A DNA stretch of 64,000 nucleotides from JAXMEQ01 sp046348225. GTDB taxonomy: Bacteria; Pseudomonadota; Gammaproteobacteria; Burkholderiales; Burkholderiaceae_C. The notes below the pieces were generated by a model. The model did not search any database. It was not told the origin of the DNA and was given only the letters and a program-made list of their open reading frames with translations. A program made the translations under genes and the position numbers. Shown in pieces: positions 50,846-58,612 of this stretch. Location: NCBI GenBank assembly GCA_046348225.1, contig JAXMEQ010000009.1, positions 1 through 64,000 of the forward strand, read 5' to 3'. Numbering within the stretch: the stretch's first letter is position 1; each line of letters begins with the position of its first letter.

Positions 50846-51795
50846 ACATTCTTTTTGTCGCCGACCCGCTGGAATCCTTCAAGACCTACAAGGACACCAC
50901 CTTTTCGATGATGCGCGAAGCGCAGCGGCGCGGCCACCGGGTGGCGGCCTGCGAGCCGGCCCAGCTGGTCTGGCGCTCAGGCGATGTGGTACGGGCCACG
51001 GTACGCAACATCACGCTCACCGGCACCGACGAAGACTGGTTTCGGGAAAGCAGCGAGCCGGTCAAGCCCCTGCGCGAGTTTGACGCCGTCATCATGCGCA
51101 AGGACCCGCCGTTTGACAGCGAATACTTCTACGCCACCCACCTGCTGGAACAGGCCGAGCGCGAGGGCGCCCGCGTCTTCAACAAGCCGCGCACCCTGCG
51201 CGACCATCCCGAGAAGCTCGCGATCATGGAGTTCCCGCAGTACCTGAGCCCCACGCTCGTGACGCGCAGCGCCGACGAGGTGCGGGCCTTCCATGCCGAG
51301 CACAAGGACATCATCCTCAAGCCGCTGGACGGCATGGGCGGCATGGGCATCTTCCGCGTGAAGGCTGACGCGCTGAACCTGGGCGCCATCATCGAAACCC
51401 TGAACAAGGACGGTGCCGAAACCATCATGGTGCAGCGCTTTGTGCCTGAAATCACCCAGGGCGACAAGCGCATCCTCGTCATTGGCGGGCAGCCGGTGCC
51501 GTACAGCCTGGCGCGCATTCCGCAGGGCACCGAAGTGCGTGGCAACCTGGCCGCCGGGGGCCTGGGCGTCGCCCAGCCGCTGAGCCACCGCGACCGCGAG
51601 ATCGCCGGGGCGCTGGGCCCGGTGCTGGCGGCGCGCGGCCTGTTGCTGGTGGGGCTGGACGTGATTGGCGACTGCCTGACCGAAATCAACGTCACCAGCC
51701 CGACCTGCTTCCAGGAAATCACTCAGCAAACCGGTTTTGACGTGCCGGCCATGTTCCTCGACGCGCTGGAGGCCGTTACCGCGCCTGCCCGCTGA
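50842..51795 (+). CDS. gshB: Glutathione synthetase
   Basis: A 317-residue ATP-grasp enzyme adding glycine to gamma-glutamylcysteine. The opening MNILFVADPLESFKTYKD, the RKDPPFDSEYFYATHLLE block, and the ATP-binding loop KPLDGMGGMGIFRV are typical, as is the C-terminal EINVTSPTCFQEI. It is coupled to the BenE-like gene by ATGA and overlaps the convergent amidotransferase gene by 20 bp. gshA lies 3 kb upstream on the same strand, so gshA, kup, the permease and gshB probably form one expression unit. Confidence 0.96.
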   Translation: MNILFVADPLESFKTYKDTTFSMMREAQRRGHRVAACEPAQLVWRSGDVVRATVRNITLTGTDEDWFRESSEPVKPLREFDAVIMRKDPPFDSEYFYATHLLEQAEREGARVFNKPRTLRDHPEKLAIMEFPQYLSPTLVTRSADEVRAFHAEHKDIILKPLDGMGGMGIFRVKADALNLGAIIETLNKDGAETIMVQRFVPEITQGDKRILVIGGQPVPYSLARIPQGTEVRGNLAAGGLGVAQPLSHRDREIAGALGPVLAARGLLLVGLDVIGDCLTEINVTSPTCFQEITQQTGFDVPAMFLDALEAVTAPAR

Positions 51796-52537
51796 CAAAC
51801 ACGCGCAGCTCGCCGGGCGCAAACGGCGTCCAGGTCTCGTTGGTGGTCAGCGGCGTGGTCACCACCACGGCCACGCGGTCTTGCGGCGTGGTGGCCTGGG
51901 CAAAGTCCACGTTCAGGTCTTCGTCGGCCAGCTGGGCATGGGCAAACGGGTGCTTGCGCTCCACATGCCAGAGCTGGGTGGACGCGTGGGCCCACAGCGC
52001 CTGGCCGTTGGACAGCAAAAAGTTGAAGGTGCCGTGCGCCGCAATGCGCGGCGCCAGCTCCCGCAGCGTCAGCGTCAGCTCGTCCACGCTGGGCACGCCG
52101 GCGTGGGACTTGGCCAGCTCCTGCATGATCCAGCAGAACGCCCGCTCGCTGTCGGTACTGCCCACGGGCTGGAAGCCGGCGTGCAGCCGGGGCTGGAAGT
52201 CTTTCAGGTCGCCGTTGTGGGCAAACACCCAGTAGCGGCCCCACAGCTCGCGCACGAACGGGTGGCAGTTCTGCAGGTTCACGCCGCCCTGGGTGGCTTT
52301 GCGGATGTGGGCAATGACGTTTTCGCTCTTGATCGGGTAGCGGCGGATCAGCTCGGCCACCGGCGATTCGCAGGCGGGCTGGTGGTCCACAAAATGGCGC
52401 AAGCCCTTGTCCTCAAAAAATGCAATGCCCCAGCCGTCGGAATGGTGGTCGGTGCGGCCGCCGCGCTGGGCAAAGCCGGTGAAGCTGAACATCACGTCGG
52501 TGGGGGTGTTGCAGTTCATGCCGAGCAGCTGGCACAT
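51776..52537 (-). CDS. Class II glutamine amidotransferase (YafJ family)
   Basis: A 253-residue stand-alone Ntn-type amidotransferase. Cys2 (M-C-Q-L-L-G) is the predicted nucleophile exposed after Met removal; RGGRTDHHSDGWGIAF and FAHNGDL form the glutamine site. The protein has no synthase domain, so its acceptor is unknown; YafJ-like proteins are thought to act on a glutamine-like amide. It is 4 bp downstream of the DHA2 transporter gene on the same strand. Confidence 0.88.
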   Translation of the reverse strand: MCQLLGMNCNTPTDVMFSFTGFAQRGGRTDHHSDGWGIAFFEDKGLRHFVDHQPACESPVAELIRRYPIKSENVIAHIRKATQGGVNLQNCHPFVRELWGRYWVFAHNGDLKDFQPRLHAGFQPVGSTDSERAFCWIMQELAKSHAGVPSVDELTLTLRELAPRIAAHGTFNFLLSNGQALWAHASTQLWHVERKHPFAHAQLADEDLNVDFAQATTPQDRVAVVVTTPLTTNETWTPFAPGELRVFVSGQAR

Positions 52538-52541
52538 GGCG

Positions 52542-54008
52542 TCAGGCCTTTCTTTCGCGCAGTTGCCAGGCGGCCACCAGCGCCAGTGCGCACAGTCCGG
52601 CCAGCATCAGGAAGGACTCGTTGAACGCGGCCAGGCGCGCCGGGCTGGTGGCCGGGTTGGTGAGGGCGTCGCCATGGGCGGCGATACGCCACTCCAGCAC
52701 GATGCCACACAGGCTCACACCGGCGGCGCCGCCCAGCATGCGCACGAAATTGATGGCGCTGGAGCCCTGCGGAATCAGCGCGCGGTCCAGCCCGCGCATG
52801 GCCCCCAGGTTCAGCGACGGCAGGATGAAGCCCAGCCCCACCCGCCCCAGGATGGCGAACGCCACCAGCACCCACAGCGCCGTGGCCTGGCCCACCAGCA
52901 CCATCAGCGCGAACGAGCAGGCCAGCAGCGCCAGCCCGGTGCTGACCAGCAGCCAGGTGGGCTGGCGGTCCGCCAGCCGGCCCACCACCGCAATGGTGAC
53001 CGCCAGCACCAGGCCTGAAGGCAGCAGGATGGTGCCCACATGCGACGCTGACAGCTGCAACCCCATCTGCATGTACACCGGCAGCAGGTAGGTGGAGCCG
53101 AACAGCGCCGTGCCGTAGATGAAGGCGACGATGCTGCCCATCGCAAACTGTCGGTGGCTGAACAGGCCCAGGTTCATCAGGGCTTCTCGCCCGGTGGCCA
53201 TCAGCCGGCGCTGCCAGGCCACAAAGGCCACCAGCGCCAGCGCCGCGCCCGCCAGCAGCAGGCCCGCCTGCAGGGAGCCCCCGCCGTGCAGCTGCACCAG
53301 GCCATTGAGCAGGCACAGCGTGCCGGTGGCGCCCAGCAGCAGGCCACGCCAGTCCAGCGGCGCGCCGCGGTGGGTCGCCACACCGCCGGGCGAGGTGACG
53401 GGCACAAACCGGTAGGCCATGTAGATGGAAGCCAGGCAGAACGGCACCACCATGAAGAAGATGGAACGCCAGCCGAACAGGTCCACCAGCACGCCGCCAA
53501 TGCTGGGCCCGATGGCCGGCGCCAGCACCACGCCCATGCCGAAGAAGCCGCTGGCGCGGCCCTGTTCGTGCGGCTCGAACGCGCGCAGGATGATGATCGC
53601 CGGGATCGGCTGCACCACGCCCGCGGCAAGGCCCTCGGCCACGCGCGCTGCCAGCACCAGTGCCCAGGCATTCGACAGGCCGCCCACCACGCCGCCGGCC
53701 AGCAGCAGCACCATGGTGCCCACATAGGTGCGGCGGTAACCGTAGCGGGCCAGCAGCCAGGGGGTGGTGAGCATGGACACCGTCATGGCCACCATGAAGC
53801 CCGCGCTGACCCACTGCGCGCGCTCCTGCCCGAGCGTGAAGTGGTGGCTCATGTCCGGAATCGCCACGTTGACGATGGTGGACGACATGATCGACGCCAT
53901 GGTGCCGATCATCACCGACAGCAGCAGCAGCCAGCGGTAGCGTGGGCCATGCCGCTGGCGCAGCGCGTCCAGCGACGACGTGCCGGGTGGCGGCAGCGGC
54001 TCAGCCAT
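52542..54008 (-). CDS. DHA2-family MFS multidrug exporter (EmrB-like)
   Basis: A 488-residue MFS protein with about fourteen spans, longer than the twelve-span DHA1 type. STIVNVAIPDMSHHFTLG is the DHA2/EmrB opening, LARYGYRRTYVGTM is motif A, and GFFGMGVVLAPAIGPSIGGVL is motif C of drug:proton antiporters. No periplasmic adaptor (emrA) is adjacent, so it may act alone or with an unlinked partner. It is divergent from the alpha/beta-hydrolase gene across 125 bp. Confidence 0.85.
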   Translation of the reverse strand: MAEPLPPPGTSSLDALRQRHGPRYRWLLLLSVMIGTMASIMSSTIVNVAIPDMSHHFTLGQERAQWVSAGFMVAMTVSMLTTPWLLARYGYRRTYVGTMVLLLAGGVVGGLSNAWALVLAARVAEGLAAGVVQPIPAIIILRAFEPHEQGRASGFFGMGVVLAPAIGPSIGGVLVDLFGWRSIFFMVVPFCLASIYMAYRFVPVTSPGGVATHRGAPLDWRGLLLGATGTLCLLNGLVQLHGGGSLQAGLLLAGAALALVAFVAWQRRLMATGREALMNLGLFSHRQFAMGSIVAFIYGTALFGSTYLLPVYMQMGLQLSASHVGTILLPSGLVLAVTIAVVGRLADRQPTWLLVSTGLALLACSFALMVLVGQATALWVLVAFAILGRVGLGFILPSLNLGAMRGLDRALIPQGSSAINFVRMLGGAAGVSLCGIVLEWRIAAHGDALTNPATSPARLAAFNESFLMLAGLCALALVAAWQLRERKA

Positions 54009-54133
54009 GCAGAGGGCTCGGGTCTGGCACGGTGGCAGGCATGCCGGCAGTGTAGCGCCGCATCAGGGTCTGAACGGGTGTGCGCGGGGGCGCGGCAGTG
54101 CCATCATCTGCCCCAGAAAAAAAGGAGACTCGC

Positions 54134-54766
54134 ATGATGCGCAATCAGATGACCGGCGCGCGCCGCGCGTTCATGGCCGCCTTGCTGGCCGCCGCCTGCG
54201 CGCCCGCATGGGCCCAGCCCGAAAGCAAGACCTGCGCGATGGTGCTGATGCATGACGCCGGCAGCAGCCCGGTGTCTGTCGCCGGTTTTGGCCGCAAGCT
54301 GCAGGCCACCTGCATGCCGAAGGTGGTGGAAATGCCGTGGTCGCAGCGCCGCAACAACGACAAGGACCTGCCCGGCGCATGGGTTGAAATCAACCGCCAC
54401 ATCAAGGGCCTGCGCGAGCAGGGCTTCAAGCGGGTGCTGGTGGCGGGCTATGGCTTTGGCGCCAATGCAGCGCTGGCCTATTCGGGCGAGGCCGGCCAGG
54501 CCGACGGCGTGATTGCGCTGGCACCCGAAGCCCGTGCGGCCGGGCTGGGCGAGCTGCCCGCCACCGCGGCCCGCATGGCGCAGCACATTCCGGCGCTGTG
54601 GATCATTGGCACCGACGACCCGCTTCACGAGCGGGGCGAAACCTTTGCCTATGCCAGGGCCCCGCTGCACCCGGCCAGCCGCTACGCCACCGTCAAGGCC
54701 GACCGCAAGGGAACGCCGGACGCTGCCGTCAAGACGGTGGCGGAGTGGATCAAGAGCCAGGAGTAG
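54134..54766 (+). CDS. Secreted alpha/beta-hydrolase-fold protein with degenerate nucleophile motif
   Basis: A 210-residue protein with a Sec-type signal (ending about residue 27, APAWA-Q). The fold is suggested by MVLMHDAGSS, VLVAGYGFGANAALAY and a late IIGTDDPLH. The expected nucleophile elbow G-x-S-x-G reads G105-Y-G107-F-G, so Gly replaces Ser. The late Asp of the GTDDP strand is kept. It may be a non-catalytic binding protein or hydrolyse by another residue. AAAGGAGA precedes the tandem ATGs at 54134 and 54137. It converges on the TRAP operon, 3 bp away. Confidence 0.75.
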   Translation: MMRNQMTGARRAFMAALLAAACAPAWAQPESKTCAMVLMHDAGSSPVSVAGFGRKLQATCMPKVVEMPWSQRRNNDKDLPGAWVEINRHIKGLREQGFKRVLVAGYGFGANAALAYSGEAGQADGVIALAPEARAAGLGELPATAARMAQHIPALWIIGTDDPLHERGETFAYARAPLHPASRYATVKADRKGTPDAAVKTVAEWIKSQE

Positions 54767-54769
54767 CGC

Positions 54770-56095
54770 TTACCAGCCGATTGCCTTGGGCAGCCACAGC
54801 GCAATCTGCGGGTAGAAGAACACCAGCGCCAGCGTGATGCCCTGCAGGATGATGAACGGCACCACGCCGCGGTAGATGTCCCGGATGGTGACGTCCGGTG
54901 GCGCCACACCCTTGAGGTAGAACAGCGCCCAGCCAAACGGTGGCGTGAGGAACGACGACTGCAGGTTGACGGTGATGAGCATCGCCAGCCACACCGGGTC
55001 CACGCCCTGGGCGAGCAGCACCGGCATGAACAGCGGCACCGCGATGTAGCTGATCTCGATCCACTCGATGAAGAAGCCCAGCACGAAGATCAGCGCCATC
55101 ATGAACCAGATGTCGGCGTTCACGCCGCCGGGCAGCCATTCGAACATGGCGGTGATCATGTCCTCGCCATGCAGGCCGCGGAACGACAAGGCAAACACCT
55201 GCGCCGTCATCAGGATGAACATCATGATGGCGGTGATCTTGCTGGTCTCCAGTGCCGTGGCCTTCAGCGTGGGCCAGCTGAAGCGGCCCGACGCTACCGT
55301 GATCAGGATGGCGCCCACCGCCCCCATGGATGCAGCCTCCGTGGGCGCGGCAATGCCGCCCACGATCGAGCCCAGCACCGCGACCACCAGCATGATGGGC
55401 GGTACCACCACCTTCCAGAACCGCACCCAGAGCTGGCGGCGCGAGACCAGGTCGCGCTCGGCCAGGGGAATGGGTGGCATCGAGTCCGGGTCCAGCATGC
55501 CGCGCACCAGGATGTAGAGGATGTACACCGCCGACAGCAGCAGGCCCGGCATGACGGCGGCCGCGAACAGCGTGCCCACCGACAGCTGCATGATGTCGGA
55601 CAGCAGGATCAGGATCAGGCTGGGCGGGATGATCTGCCCCAGCGTTCCCGAGGCGCAGATCACGCCGCAGGCAATGCCCTTGTCATAGCCACGCCGGATC
55701 AGTGTTGGCAGCGTCAGCAGGCCCAGCGTGATGACGGTGGCACCCACGATGCCGGTGGTCGCGCCCATCAGCACACCGAACAGGATGATGCCCACGCCCA
55801 TGCCGCCGCGCAGCCCGCCGGCGATGTGGCCCATCACGTCGAGCAGGTCGTCGGCCAGGCGCGACTTTTCCAGCATCACGCCCATGAACACGAACAGCGG
55901 AATGGCCATCCACTGGTAGCCCGCGACGATGCCGTAGAAGCGTGCCGGCAGCAGGTTGAACAGCGTGTCGCCAAAACCGAGGTATCCGAACACAAAGCCC
56001 ACAGCGGCCAGTGTGGTGGCCACCGGCACGCCCAGCATGAGCATGCCGAAGAACGCCACCAGCATCAGGATGGCATAGGTCTGGGGTTCAAACAT
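54770..56095 (-). CDS. dctM: TRAP transporter large permease subunit
   Basis: A 441-residue membrane protein with about twelve helices, the sodium-driven core of a TRAP dicarboxylate/keto-acid importer. Family blocks include MAIPLFVFMGVMLEKSRLADDLL, GGMGVGIILFGVLMGATTGIVGATV and APTEAASMGAVGAIL. It is last in the dctP-dctQ-dctM operon and overlaps dctQ by 8 bp. The sodium-binding helical hairpins are intact. It converges with the hydrolase gene. Confidence 0.93.
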   Translation of the reverse strand: MFEPQTYAILMLVAFFGMLMLGVPVATTLAAVGFVFGYLGFGDTLFNLLPARFYGIVAGYQWMAIPLFVFMGVMLEKSRLADDLLDVMGHIAGGLRGGMGVGIILFGVLMGATTGIVGATVITLGLLTLPTLIRRGYDKGIACGVICASGTLGQIIPPSLILILLSDIMQLSVGTLFAAAVMPGLLLSAVYILYILVRGMLDPDSMPPIPLAERDLVSRRQLWVRFWKVVVPPIMLVVAVLGSIVGGIAAPTEAASMGAVGAILITVASGRFSWPTLKATALETSKITAIMMFILMTAQVFALSFRGLHGEDMITAMFEWLPGGVNADIWFMMALIFVLGFFIEWIEISYIAVPLFMPVLLAQGVDPVWLAMLITVNLQSSFLTPPFGWALFYLKGVAPPDVTIRDIYRGVVPFIILQGITLALVFFYPQIALWLPKAIGW

Positions 56096-56612
56096 GCGGG
56101 TGGCCCCCGCGTTCCTGCCAGGTCCGCACGGTGCGCAGCAGCTGGCCCACCGACTGCAGCACCAGCAGGGCGAAGCCGACAGGGATCAGCGACTTCACGG
56201 CCCAGCGCCACGGAATGCCGCCCGGGTCGGGCGACTTCTCGCCAATTGACCAGGCCTGCGCCACGTAGCCGAGCGAGAGCTTGATGAACAGCAGGGCCAC
56301 CAGCATGGTCAGCACCACCGACAGCAGGTCGACCAGGTACTTCTTGCGGGGGCTGTAGTTGGCATAGAACAGGTCGACCCGCACGTTGTCGCCGCGCTGC
56401 AGGGCGTAGCTCATGCCGAACAGGATGAGCGCCGCCAGCAGGTGCCACTCCAGCTCCTGGGCCCAGACCGAGCCAAAGCTGAACAGGTAGCGCAGCACCA
56501 CGTTGGTGGCGACCAGGAAGATCACCGCCAGCGCAATGTAGGCGGTGAAGTTGCCCACGCGGTCGATGAAGGACTCGATGCGCGCGATGGCACCGCCCGT
56601 TGAAACAGCCAT
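56088..56612 (-). CDS. dctQ: TRAP transporter small permease subunit
   Basis: A 174-residue four-helix membrane protein with VGNFTAYIALAVIFLVATNVVLRYLF and a conserved WAQELEWHLLAALILFGMSYAL block. DctQ forms a complex with DctM and is required for transport. It is 17 bp downstream of the binding-protein gene and overlaps dctM. The tail (RTVRTWQERGGHPHV) is short and cytosolic. Confidence 0.92.
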   Translation of the reverse strand: MAVSTGGAIARIESFIDRVGNFTAYIALAVIFLVATNVVLRYLFSFGSVWAQELEWHLLAALILFGMSYALQRGDNVRVDLFYANYSPRKKYLVDLLSVVLTMLVALLFIKLSLGYVAQAWSIGEKSPDPGGIPWRWAVKSLIPVGFALLVLQSVGQLLRTVRTWQERGGHPHV

Positions 56613-56629
56613 GACCGTCGCCTTCCTGC

Positions 56630-57721
56630 TCAGCCGCGGACCTTGATGTGATACGCCTCTTCGCTCACTTCGGACCAGCGGTCAAACTTGGATTTGAAGG
56701 CGAAGTACGAGTCGTGCACCTTCTTGGTCAGCGGGTCCTTGGCCACGGCCTCGGCCAGCACCTTGGCCGTCTCGTCGCGCAGCGCCTTGATCACCGCGTC
56801 GGGCAGTGGCTTGGCAATGACCTTCTGGTTCTTGATCAGGTCTTCCATCGCGTCGGAGTTGGCCTTCTGGCACCAGCCTTCGCTGATGACGTTGCACGCG
56901 GCCGAGGCGTTCTGCACGATGGCCTTCAGGTCGGCGGGCAGCTTGTCCCAGGCGGCCTTGTTGATCAGCAGTTCGGACACGGTGGCCGACTCGTGCCAGC
57001 CGGTGGTGTAGTAGTACTTGGCGGCTTTCTGCAGGCCCAGGCGCCGGTCCTGGAACGGGCCCACGAACTCGGCCGCGTCGATCACGCCGCGTTCCAGCGC
57101 GGGGAAGATCTCGCCGCCCGGCAGCACCTTCACGTCCACGCCCAGGTTGGCGTAGACCTTGCCCGCCAGGCCGGGGATGCGCATCTTCAGGCCCTTGAGG
57201 TCGGCCACGGTGTTGATTTCCTTCTTGAACCAGCCCGTCATCTGCACCCCGGTGTTGCCGCAGGGCATGGCCACCATGCCGAACGGGGCGTACACCTCGT
57301 TCCACAGTTCGATGCCGCCGCCGTCGTACAGCCAGCCGCTCATGCCCTGGAAGTTCAGGCCGAAAGGCACGGCGGTGAAGTACTGGGCGGCAAAGGTCTT
57401 GCCGGTCCAGAAGTAGCTGTTGGCGTGGTTCATTTCCACCGTGCCCGCGCGCACGGCGTCAAAGCCTTCGAACGCCGGCACCAGCTCACCCGCGCCGAAC
57501 ACCTGGATGTTCAGCCGGCCGTCCGACATGTCCTTGATGCGCTTGGCCAGATCGGTCGCGCTGCCCGGGCCGTCCATGTAGAACGGCGAGCCCTTGGGGT
57601 AGGCGCTGGTCATCTTCCAGTTGAAGGTGGGCCGGGCCTGGGCCCTGGCAATGGCGGGGGCACCCAGCACGCTGCCGGTGATGGCGGCGGTGGACAGGAA
57701 CTTGCGGCGAATCAGCGTCAT
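56630..57721 (-). CDS. TRAP substrate-binding protein, TakP-like (keto-acid family)
   Basis: A 363-residue periplasmic receptor with a twin-arginine-like signal (IRRKFLSTAAITGSVLGAPAIARAQ). The start at 57721 removes a non-signal extension and leaves GGAG upstream. Family features: NWKMTSAYPKGSPFYMDGPG, AMPCGNTGVQMTGWFKKEI and GVIDAAEFVGPFQDRRLGLQKAAKYYY. This matches the TakP group, which binds 2-oxo acids (pyruvate and longer) with sodium or calcium. The promoter is sigma-54-like. The operon order is receptor, DctQ, DctM. Confidence 0.9.
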   Translation of the reverse strand: MTLIRRKFLSTAAITGSVLGAPAIARAQARPTFNWKMTSAYPKGSPFYMDGPGSATDLAKRIKDMSDGRLNIQVFGAGELVPAFEGFDAVRAGTVEMNHANSYFWTGKTFAAQYFTAVPFGLNFQGMSGWLYDGGGIELWNEVYAPFGMVAMPCGNTGVQMTGWFKKEINTVADLKGLKMRIPGLAGKVYANLGVDVKVLPGGEIFPALERGVIDAAEFVGPFQDRRLGLQKAAKYYYTTGWHESATVSELLINKAAWDKLPADLKAIVQNASAACNVISEGWCQKANSDAMEDLIKNQKVIAKPLPDAVIKALRDETAKVLAEAVAKDPLTKKVHDSYFAFKSKFDRWSEVSEEAYHIKVRG

Positions 57722-57785
57722 GGTGGGCTCCAGTAGCGGTTGGACGAAAGGGGCGAACGTTTGTAAAGCGACGTTCTGCACTGTT

Positions 57786-57801
57786 TGCAAGCCCTGTGCC
57801 A
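57786..57801 (-). promoter_or_regulatory. Sigma-54 (RpoN) promoter of the TRAP operon
   Basis: On the minus strand TGGCACAGGGCTTGCA matches TGGCAC-N5-TTGCA with the correct 10-bp spacing between the -24 GG and -12 GC. The start site is predicted near 57775, 54 nt before the ATG. It requires an enhancer-binding protein, which is not encoded nearby. Confidence 0.75.
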
Positions 57802-57912
57802 ACTGGCATCACAACATAAGCTGTTGATTTAAATGAGTATTTAGGGAAACGCCGGTTTTCAGTTGAGGTCGATATCGTTAGCAAGCCAACGAATAATCAA
57901 GGCAGTGGTGTT

Positions 57913-57952
57913 TACAAATGTGAGGCATGCACAAAGCTGGCCAACATTTGTA
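57913..57952. promoter_or_regulatory. Paired upstream activator-like sites
   Basis: Arms TACAAATGT (57913-57921) and ACATTTGTA (57944-57952) are inverted with a 31-bp centre spacing, about three helical turns. They lie ~140 and ~175 bp upstream of the predicted sigma-54 start, the usual range for enhancer-binding protein sites. Confidence 0.5.
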
Positions 57953-58062
57953 TTGGCCTGGGCGACCTGCGCTGTGCGATGTGTGCCCAGGCACCGAAAT
58001 CTGGCGGGCGGGCGACCCAAACGCCAAACTGCACCCGGACTGTGCGTGGGCCAGTGGGTTGG

Positions 58063-58509
58063 CTAGAGCCGCGCGCCGCCGCGGCGGTTCTTGACGCGGG
58101 TCATCAGCGTCTTGCAGTCCACCGACAGGATCTCGGGCCGGTTCAGCAGGTGCTTGCGCACAAACGCGTCGAAGGTCTCGTAGCTGTCCGTCAGGGTGTG
58201 CACATGCAGGCTTTGCAGGTCGCTCATGATGTAGAGGCTGACCACCTCGGGGCAGTCGGCCAGCTCCTGCGACAGCGGCTCCAGCGCCACCGGCGTGACG
58301 CGCAGGTCCACAAAGGTGGAGATCACCTTGCCCAGCTTTTCCGGGTTGACCACGGCGCTGAACAGCTCGATCACGCCGCTGCTCACCAGCGCCTGCACGC
58401 GCGTGCGCGCATGCGCCCGCGATATGCCCAGCTGCCGCGCAATGTCGGCAAACGAGGCGCGGCCGTCCTTGATGAGCAGGTTGAGCAGGGCGCTGTCGAG
58501 CTTGTTCAT
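58063..58509 (-). CDS. Lrp/AsnC-family transcriptional regulator
   Basis: A 148-residue protein: N-terminal HTH (MNKLDSALLNLLIKDGRASFADIARQLGISRAHARTRV, split by short linkers) and a RAM ligand-binding domain (VSLYIMSDLQSLHVHTLTDSYETFDAFV). Lrp-type proteins form octamers and respond to amino acids or related metabolites. The start at 58509 gives a conventional N-terminus. It lies between glcB and the TRAP operon on one strand, so it may control either; repeat R8 sits upstream. Confidence 0.88.
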   Translation of the reverse strand: MNKLDSALLNLLIKDGRASFADIARQLGISRAHARTRVQALVSSGVIELFSAVVNPEKLGKVISTFVDLRVTPVALEPLSQELADCPEVVSLYIMSDLQSLHVHTLTDSYETFDAFVRKHLLNRPEILSVDCKTLMTRVKNRRGGARL

Positions 58510-58530
58510 GCCCTGATTAGAAAGCAAGGC

Positions 58531-58600
58531 CGGGTTTCAAGCCAAATCGGCCTCTAGCCCTCATGAATACTGCGTAAGCCGCTATCAAATCAATAGCAAC
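58531..58600 (-). repeat. Two-hairpin short repeat, copy R8, between glcB and the Lrp gene
   Basis: Minus strand: GTTGCTATTGATTTGATAGC, GGCTTACGCAGTATTCATGAG, GGGCTAGAGGCCGATTTGG. It shares the long 3' part with R4. It begins 12 bp after the glcB stop codon and runs up to the Lrp start region. Confidence 0.85.
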
Positions 58601-58612
58601 TCACGCCGCTCG

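Larger units (their letters stand above)
57722..58062 (-). promoter_or_regulatory. Regulatory region of the TRAP operon (341 bp)
   Basis: This AT-rich region holds no convincing gene. From the dctP-type start outward it contains a sigma-54 promoter (57786-57801), an IHF-like AATCAA (57895-57900), and two inverted TACAAATGT half-sites (57913-57921, 57944-57952). GGCCAA-N8-TTGGCC (57939-57958) overlaps the distal half-site. Confidence 0.6.

Noticed and set aside
57863..58066. Small open frame in the TRAP regulatory region
   Set aside because: No ribosome-binding site or recognisable composition, and it overlaps the activator-like sites.
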